Below the pieces are notes generated by a model. The model was not told the origin of the DNA and ran no database searches. It saw nothing but the letters and a program-made list of their open reading frames with translations. From Bacteroidaceae bacterium (lineage in GTDB: Bacteria > Bacteroidota > Bacteroidia > Bacteroidales > Bacteroidaceae): DNA of 8,198 bases. Positions 1-4,730 of the stretch are shown here, one piece after another (positions within the stretch are counted from its first letter, which is position 1; the number at the start of each line of letters is the position of its first letter). The DNA is taken from positions 1 through 8,198 of the forward strand of contig JAFTTD010000056.1 in NCBI GenBank assembly GCA_017466965.1. The letters run 5' to 3'. Made by a program: the position numbers and the translations under genes.

Positions 1-358
1 ATCTACACGAAATGACAAAAAATAAGCTCCGCAAATTCTCCACGTCAGAAATATGTATCAAAAATATGTGGAAATTTGGGAACCATCAAAAGCAGCCTGA
101 AAGTGTTAATTTTTAGAATACACTGATAATTAAAGGTTTATATTTGGTTATTTCTGAATAGTTTTGGTTGTTTGGGGCTTTTAAATACATGAATTTGTAA
201 GTTATTAGATATATTTGCCGACGAATTTAATAAAGGTTATGCTCGTATAATTACAAAATGTGATTTTACAACTCGGATTTGCTCCTCGTAAGCAACGACT
301 TATAAGAACATTATCCCGCAAGACTGAAACAGTGGCTTACAACCAACAGATTCCCATT
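1..358. other. AT-rich non-coding stretch, nothing firmly identified
   Basis: No reading frame with protein-like character was found on either strand. One -7-like box TATATTTG (210-217) fits the Bacteroidota TAnnTTTG pattern, but no TTTG lies at the usual distance upstream. The first ATG after it (240) gives only three codons before TAA. A small inverted repeat TTGCT/AGCAA (279-283 and 291-295, 7-nt loop) is present. The stretch may be the 3' flank of an upstream gene or decayed sequence. I cannot assign a function. Confidence 0.5.
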
Positions 359-436
359 TCAACAACTCTAACTACTTAACTTCTCTAACTCCTTAACTTC
401 TTAACTCCTTATCCCTCCTCCTCGTCTTTCCTCCTC
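359..436. repeat. Pyrimidine-rich tract of AACTNCTT units
   Basis: Successive units AACTACTT (370-377), AACTTCTCT (378-386), AACTCCTT (387-394), AACTTCTT (395-402) and AACTCCTT (403-410) run head to tail and pass into a CTCCTC-rich stretch ending near 436. Read on the minus strand these are AAGNAGTT units, the same word that recurs on the + strand at 4450-4490. Function is unknown. It is an imperfect short tandem repeat and encodes no protein that I can recognise. Confidence 0.75.
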
Positions 437-487
437 AAAATCCTAACCATAACAGTCTCAAAAACAAAAAAAATAATGACAAAAATG

Positions 488-671
488 AAAATGTCCACCA
501 CCCGATTTTTTGTAATTTGTTTACACTGTTGATATTCAAGCAGATACACTGAATTTTTAAAACTAAAATGTCCACCACTGATATTTGGAAGTTAAATTTC
601 CATGCGCTAAATTTGCAACGCAACAAAAAGATGTCAACTGTTTACATGAAAATGTCAACTAAATGTCAACT
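488..671 (+). repeat. Five same-orientation ATGTCMAC motifs upstream of the first promoter
   Basis: ATGTCCACC occurs at 491-499 and 568-576, each inside an identical 14-bp word AAAATGTCCACCAC (488-501, 565-578). ATGTCAACT occurs at 631-639, 652-660 and 663-671. The last three start 21 and 11 bp apart, close to two and one helical turns, and end 6 bp before the TTTG box of the promoter at 678-710. TGTTTACA also occurs twice (518-525, 639-646). Multiple short same-direction repeats beginning TGT are typical of IS21-family transposon ends, so this could be a stranded element end. It could equally be a binding array for an activator. No transposase gene is present. Confidence 0.6.
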
Positions 672-677
672 GAAATA

Positions 678-710
678 TTTGGTTAGACAAACAGAGATAC
701 AGTAATTTTG
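678..710 (+). promoter_or_regulatory. Bacteroidota-type promoter for the 269-residue gene
   Basis: TTTG at 678-681 and TAATTTTG at 703-710 match the -33 (TTTG) and -7 (TAnnTTTG) elements of the Bacteroidota housekeeping sigma factor, separated by 21 bp. Transcription would begin a few bases after 710, giving a leader of roughly 120 nt before the ATG at 837. The ATGTCAACT array sits directly upstream, where an activator or transposase could touch RNA polymerase. This is the best promoter match in the window. Confidence 0.7.
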
Positions 711-746
711 CATCAGGCAAACGTTAGCGCAAAAAATATAGAGGTG

Positions 747-775
747 AAGAACGGAAGGCTGTTCACTAATTCAAT
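747..775 (+). repeat. Repeat A, copy 1 (29 bp, exact)
   Basis: This 29-bp word begins AAGAACGGAAGG and ends CTAATTCAAT. It is identical at 4676-4704. Here it lies in the transcribed leader, 61 bp before the ATG at 837. It contains a small inverted repeat GAAC/GTTC around GGAAGGCT, too weak to call a structure. Its position before two different secreted-protein genes suggests a shared leader or a duplication footprint. Confidence 0.85.
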
Positions 776-836
776 GATAGAAATAAATACTAATACATTT
801 ATAAAACTATTTTTCAAAACATTAAAAATTTATATC

Positions 837-1646
837 ATGAAAACAAGAATCTATTTCTCTCTATTCGCTATGATGCTGTTTTATAACGTCAAAGTATCAG
901 CTTATTCAAATGTATCAGAACCAGTCGGTGACGAGATTGTATATTCATCCGAGAAGAATGATGAAAGTGAAAAAAGCGGTAAGATGCAGTTCCTTACTGT
1001 TGACTCCCTTGAAGACGTGTTCATATCTGGCACTCCATCACTTAATTATCTGGTAGAGTCACTGAAAAATGACAGCACCATCATACTCAATGTGCTAAAC
1101 AAGGAAGTAAAGAAAGTTCTTAAGGATTTTTTGGAGAGCAAGTCTGTTGACTATTCAGGTCTTAACATAGAATACATACCTCGTTCACAGGAAAGGGACA
1201 TATTCTATAAGGTGTTTGACATTAACATCGGCAATGAAAACCTGGAGAAATTGAAGAAAGGCGCCATAATCGTAACAAGGAACGTTCCGCTGGCTAAAAC
1301 CCTCGAGTCTGTCCCTGTTGAATGTGACTCCGCTAATTTTCTTATCAACGGAACAGTGTGTCCGGGACTCAAGGATGTGTCGTATATGATTCACATAGAG
1401 GACGAGGACGGTGACATCAGCAAAAAGCCCGCACGCGTATGCTTCATAAACAACGGCAAATTCTCATATAGCGCAAAGCTTGACAAGCCGACAAAAATAA
1501 GGATACGCGCAATCCTTAACGACGGTTCTATCTGCGAGGCCTTCATTGATGAGAAATGCTATCCTCACATGGAGTATTATATCAGTGTAATGGACAATTG
1601 GTATGACAGAAAGGTAAGAGGTCGGATTTTCAGGAAAAAGAATTAA
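837..1646 (+). CDS. Secreted 269-residue protein, possible DUF4369-like C-terminal domain
   Basis: I do not recognise a named gene. The ATG at 837 was chosen because it begins a classical signal peptide: MKTR, then a hydrophobic core, with a likely signal peptidase I cut after VSA (about residue 22). The frame is open back to a TTG at 708, but that codon overlaps the -7 box of the promoter, so the longer form is unlikely. There is no lipobox. Residues 60-160 are a mixed alpha/beta stretch of unknown fold. Residues 167-255 (FLINGTV, then NNGKFSYSAKLDKPTKIRIRA) resemble the beta-rich DUF4369 domain seen at the N-terminus of Bacteroidota thioredoxin-like proteins, but no thioredoxin CxxC follows. 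The mature protein has five cysteines. It is probably periplasmic or surface-exposed, upstream of two further envelope genes, and function is unknown. That a gene is present is fairly sure; the domain match is tentative. Confidence 0.8.
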   Translation: MKTRIYFSLFAMMLFYNVKVSAYSNVSEPVGDEIVYSSEKNDESEKSGKMQFLTVDSLEDVFISGTPSLNYLVESLKNDSTIILNVLNKEVKKVLKDFLESKSVDYSGLNIEYIPRSQERDIFYKVFDINIGNENLEKLKKGAIIVTRNVPLAKTLESVPVECDSANFLINGTVCPGLKDVSYMIHIEDEDGDISKKPARVCFINNGKFSYSAKLDKPTKIRIRAILNDGSICEAFIDEKCYPHMEYYISVMDNWYDRKVRGRIFRKKN

Positions 1647-1683
1647 ATGAAGATGCCAAACAAAATAAAAACTTAAAAAAAAC

Positions 1684-1769
1684 TTGGCTTTTCTTGTCAC
1701 AAAAACGATAGTTATTCGTCATAAAAACAAATACCAACCGACTAATACTAACATAATAGACATACATCT
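1684..1769 (+). repeat. Leader element B, copy 1, before the MG2-like gene
   Basis: This stretch is similar to 7673-7754. Shared words in the same order are TGGCT, TCTTG, CACAAA, ACGA, TCGTCATA, AAACAA and CTATGCGC at the start codon. The distance from TTGGC to the ATG is 86 bp here and 82 bp in the other copy. A small hairpin, ACGA (1705-1708) with TCGT (1716-1719), keeps its stem in the other copy while its 7-nt loop differs. Similarity continues into the first codons of the following gene. No clear TAnnTTTG promoter lies inside, so it may be a leader RNA, a regulator site or a duplication remnant. Confidence 0.65.
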
Positions 1770-4442
1770 ATGCGCCTTTATACCATAGCTATTCTCTTCA
1801 TCCACAGTCTGATTCTCAGTGCCCAGCAGAGCTTCACACCTACCGACAGCGTCATGGCATACATGTTCAACGCCATGCAGTTCAGCAAGGCTGTGCCGCA
1901 GGAGAAGGTGTATCTGCACCTTGACAACACAGGGTATTTCATGAAGGAAAGGCTGTGGTACAAGGCGTATGTGGTGAGGGCAGACAACAACCTTCCTACT
2001 GACATGAGCCGAGTACTGTATGTGGAACTGCTTACACCTGACGGGTACATAATAAAGAAGCAGAAGCTGCATGTTGACGACAACGGGGAGGCTCACGGCG
2101 ACATTATGCTTGACAGCATCTTTGCAACTGGCTTCTATGAGATAAGGGCATACACCCGGTACATGATGAACTGGGGCGATGACAACTGTTTCTCAAGAGT
2201 GTTCCCAGTGTTCAAGGAGACTAAAACAGAAGGCGACTATTCAAAACCGGAAATATATGTCAAGAACTTCAGGGAATACAAGCCAAGTATGAAAAGGACG
2301 TTCAGCAAATGGAAAAAATCAGACTTCGTAGGCGAAAGACCTGACAGCCTCTACAATATAATCAAGGATGAGATTGTCCACGACAACAACGTGAAGTTCT
2401 ATCCCGAAGGCGGCGTTCTTGTCAGGGGGCTTCCGGGTAGGGTGGCGTTCACTGCATACGATGACAGAGGAGCGAACATCGACACCGACTGGATGCTTAC
2501 TGACGAGGAGGGCAACCCCGTTGGGGACAACGGAAGGATATTCACCGTTGATGGACGGGGCACGTTCGAAGTGACGCCTACGGGCGGGGAACTGTATCTG
2601 AGGATGAACGGAAGCATGAAGAAAAAGGAGAGTTTCATGCTGCCTGTGCCCGAGAGCGAGGGGTGCACCATGAAGGCGGACATGCTCAGGCATGACAGCG
2701 TGAGGGTGGCAGTATCTGTGTCGGACAGCCTCCAGGGAAGACTGCTGGGATATGCCCTTATGCACAACGGAAAGATTCTGACGTGCGACACAATAACGGC
2801 AAGGGAGGATTTCTCGCTCTGCTTCAGCAGGGACGCAATGTCGGGAGGAGTGAACCAGCTCACGCTGTTCGACAGCAGCGGAAGGATAAGGAGCGAAAGG
2901 ATGATGTGGATTTTCCCGAGACAGACGGATGCGGACAGTCTGAAGATAACGACAGAGATGACAAGGCTGTCGCCGTGCTGCAAGGTGGAGCTTACGCTCA
3001 CTGCACGCCCTGAGTCGAGCCTCTCGTTCAGCGCAATGGACGCTGCTACCATGACGGGAGGAAAGGAGGGGAACATAAGGACATGGATGCTGCTAGGCTC
3101 CGAGCTGAAAGGGTACGTCAGGGATCCGGAGTACTACTTCGAGTCGGACGACGCGGAGCACCGCATGAACTCCGACCTCCTGATGATGATTCAGGGATGG
3201 AGGAGATATGACTGGCGCCTGATGTCGGGAGTGGAGAAGTTCAAGAAAATACAGCCGATAGAGGATAAGCTCTATCTGTTCGGAAACCTCAAGGCATACA
3301 GGAAGAGAAATACAATAGACAATGTGAGGATGAACGTACATCTTTTCAACAGGGAGGGAGGAAAACTTAAGGGCAAGGCCACTACGGACAGTGTGGGATA
3401 TTACGCTTTTGAGCTGCCGGACATCTACGGCGAATGGAACATGCAGATATTCACAAAAAAGATGAACAAGCGGAACAAGGCCAAGCTCAAGACATACTAT
3501 GTTTCCATTGACAGACACTTCTCGCCAAAGCCAAGAAGGCTCTCCTATTACGAAACCCGTACTAGGGACATAGAAAAGGATGGATTCCTGAAGACGAAAA
3601 ACAATGCCGTTCTTTCATCTGATGACGATGAATACATATCTATAACCAAGCGTACCCATATTTTACCACAAGTAAAAGTAAAGGGCAAATACTTCACTAA
3701 CGACAGCATTGTTCAATGGTACAACGAATCACATGCCCAGTATTGGGCTTCGGTGTATTTTGACTGTGTGGCGGACAGGGAAAGGATTTTGGATTTGGGC
3801 GAGGTGACACCTACATTCAAAAATTGGAGAATGTGGAAAACCTCGTATTATGCGAATTACATGGATTGTCTGCTGGATGACGGATATGAAGCAGTATTTT
3901 TATCAGACGCAAGATACAAGGACAGAGAAAATATTGATATCCTCAACAACAAGTTATACGAGAATGGCCAGATTGTAAAAAACGAAATATTGGTTGGTAC
4001 CTCCAATGTAAATGACTATATTCTTGACGACATAGTCAACAGGAAAACAATAGAGGATATTCCTGAATTCATTGACGACATAAAATCCTTATATATTTCA
4101 GACGACCCGAAAGCGTACATGAGATATGCATTCCTTACTGACATGGTAAATCCTGTTACAAATTTCATTTACACGATTCCGACATTCAGCACCGAAAGCC
4201 AGAAAGGACTCAGGAAGACGACATTTCAGGGATACAATGTTCCGTCAACATTCAAGACGGAGGACTACACCGACCTTCCGCCTATGGAGGACTTCCGACG
4301 CACCATCTTCTGGGCACCGAACGTGAAGACGGACAAGGACGGAAAAGCTAAGATTGAGTTATTCAACAACTCCTCATGCACCCAGATGTATATATCGGCA
4401 GAGGGAATGACAAAGGAGGGAAGATTCATTGTGAATGAGTGA
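1770..4442 (+). CDS. Exported macroglobulin (MG2)-like multidomain protein, 890 residues
   Basis: Residues 1-19 form a signal peptide (hydrophobic core, likely cut near LSA|QQ), which supports the ATG at 1770. Residues about 43-130 look like the MG2-type domain of large Bacteroidota surface proteins (QEKVYLHLDNTGYF, RLWYKAYVV, then RVLYVELLTPDG and a GFYEIRAYTR strand). Residues about 208-280 are the second beta domain with the family signature FYPEGGVLVRG. Near 530-565 is a carboxypeptidase-regulatory-like segment (LKGKATTDSVGYYAFELP). Around 640-650, LPQVKVKG recalls the linker before a TonB-plug-like region. The C-terminus (841-890: DFRRTIFWAPNVKTDKDGKA, then SAEGMTKEG) is typical of the family. 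No CxEQ thioester is present, so it is not a classical alpha-2-macroglobulin protease trap. Base composition drops sharply near codon 607 and recovers near codon 830. Location is periplasm or outer surface. The ligand is unknown; a partnership with the downstream barrel protein is inferred from adjacency only. Confidence 0.85.
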   Translation: MRLYTIAILFIHSLILSAQQSFTPTDSVMAYMFNAMQFSKAVPQEKVYLHLDNTGYFMKERLWYKAYVVRADNNLPTDMSRVLYVELLTPDGYIIKKQKLHVDDNGEAHGDIMLDSIFATGFYEIRAYTRYMMNWGDDNCFSRVFPVFKETKTEGDYSKPEIYVKNFREYKPSMKRTFSKWKKSDFVGERPDSLYNIIKDEIVHDNNVKFYPEGGVLVRGLPGRVAFTAYDDRGANIDTDWMLTDEEGNPVGDNGRIFTVDGRGTFEVTPTGGELYLRMNGSMKKKESFMLPVPESEGCTMKADMLRHDSVRVAVSVSDSLQGRLLGYALMHNGKILTCDTITAREDFSLCFSRDAMSGGVNQLTLFDSSGRIRSERMMWIFPRQTDADSLKITTEMTRLSPCCKVELTLTARPESSLSFSAMDAATMTGGKEGNIRTWMLLGSELKGYVRDPEYYFESDDAEHRMNSDLLMMIQGWRRYDWRLMSGVEKFKKIQPIEDKLYLFGNLKAYRKRNTIDNVRMNVHLFNREGGKLKGKATTDSVGYYAFELPDIYGEWNMQIFTKKMNKRNKAKLKTYYVSIDRHFSPKPRRLSYYETRTRDIEKDGFLKTKNNAVLSSDDDEYISITKRTHILPQVKVKGKYFTNDSIVQWYNESHAQYWASVYFDCVADRERILDLGEVTPTFKNWRMWKTSYYANYMDCLLDDGYEAVFLSDARYKDRENIDILNNKLYENGQIVKNEILVGTSNVNDYILDDIVNRKTIEDIPEFIDDIKSLYISDDPKAYMRYAFLTDMVNPVTNFIYTIPTFSTESQKGLRKTTFQGYNVPSTFKTEDYTDLPPMEDFRRTIFWAPNVKTDKDGKAKIELFNNSSCTQMYISAEGMTKEGRFIVNE

Positions 4443-4449
4443 GGAGGGG

Positions 4450-4490
4450 AAGGAGTTAAAGGAGTTCAGAAGTTCGGAAGTTGAGGAGTT
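4450..4490. repeat. Purine-rich tract of AAGNAGTT units
   Basis: Units AAGGAGTT (4450-4457), AAAGGAGTT (4458-4466), CAGAAGTT (4467-4474), CGGAAGTT (4475-4482) and GAGGAGTT (4483-4490) start eight bases after the stop codon of the MG2-like gene. A further GGAGTT lies at 4510-4515. This is the reverse complement of the tract at 370-410, so the two tracts face each other across about 4 kb that includes the first two genes. Function is unknown. Confidence 0.7.
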
Positions 4491-4502
4491 CAGACTGCAG
4501 AA

Positions 4503-4571
4503 CGGAATAGGAGTTCCGCTTGCGACGGCTGAAGCTTTAGTTTCACTAAGGAGTACACTTTAGTGTCCTTA
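4503..4571 (+). other. Cluster of inverted repeats able to form competing hairpins
   Basis: CGGAA (4503-4507) pairs with TTCCG (4514-4518). CTTTAGT (4535-4541) pairs with ACTAAGG (4545-4551) around a 3-nt loop, with one G-U pair. TAAGG-ACAC (4547-4551, 4555-4558) pairs with GTGT-CCTTA (4563-4571) around TTTA with a 3-nt bulge. CACTAA (4544-4549) can also pair with TTAGTG (4560-4565). The last three share bases and so exclude one another, like an attenuator or a folded leader. No T-run follows any stem, so a simple intrinsic terminator is not supported. Confidence 0.5.
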
Positions 4572-4675
4572 CACCATTGGGCTATTGCCTACCTTAAAAA
4601 CCTTACAACCTCAAAAGAGGGAGTTAAAAAGGGAAGATACTATTGGATGGTTACTTGCTAAAAACCATCGTGATA

Positions 4676-4704
4676 AAGAACGGAAGGCTGTTCACTAATT
4701 CAAT
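4676..4704 (+). repeat. Repeat A, copy 2 (29 bp, exact)
   Basis: Identical over 29 bp to 747-775. Here it ends 26 bp before the ATG of the beta-barrel gene and runs into the 8-bp tandem repeats at 4701-4724. The flanking sequence on both sides differs from copy 1, so the identity is confined to this block. No convincing promoter lies just upstream. The nearest box, TACTATTG (4638-4645), has one mismatch to TAnnTTTG and lacks a TTTG partner. Confidence 0.85.
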
Positions 4705-4724
4705 AAAGCAATAAAGTAATAAAG
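4701..4724 (+). repeat. Three tandem 8-bp units just before the barrel gene start
   Basis: CAATAAAG (4701-4708), CAATAAAG (4709-4716) and TAATAAAG (4717-4724) are followed by AAGCAA and the ATG at 4731. The array fills the ribosome-binding region. A gain or loss of one unit would change the spacing and content of the translation start region without touching the frame. It overlaps the last four bases of repeat A copy 2. Confidence 0.75.
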
Positions 4725-4730
4725 AAGCAA

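Noticed and set aside
435..626. 63-codon minus-strand frame rich in Phe and Leu
   Set aside because: It covers the ATGTCMAC repeats and an AT-rich pyrimidine-poor stretch. The hydrophobicity follows from base composition, and no promoter or family signature was seen.
708..836. 43-codon N-terminal extension of the 269-residue gene from a TTG at 708
   Set aside because: The TTG overlaps the -7 promoter box and the extension would hide a clear signal peptide starting at 837.
1650..1700. Intrinsic terminator GCCAA/TTGGC after the 269-residue gene
   Set aside because: The loop is about 26 nt and the stem only 5 bp, and the second half belongs to leader element B. It is too weak to call.
2399..3076. 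225-codon open frame on the minus strand inside the MG2-like gene
   Set aside because: It lies in the GC-rich part of a well-supported + strand gene, where stop codons on the other strand are rare. It has no recognisable domain.
1770..4442. Thioester-type alpha-2-macroglobulin protease trap
   Set aside because: None of the cysteines in the translation is followed by the xEQ pattern, and no thioester domain is recognisable.
4638..4645. TACTATTG as a promoter for the barrel gene
   Set aside because: It has one mismatch to TAnnTTTG and no TTTG at the proper distance upstream.
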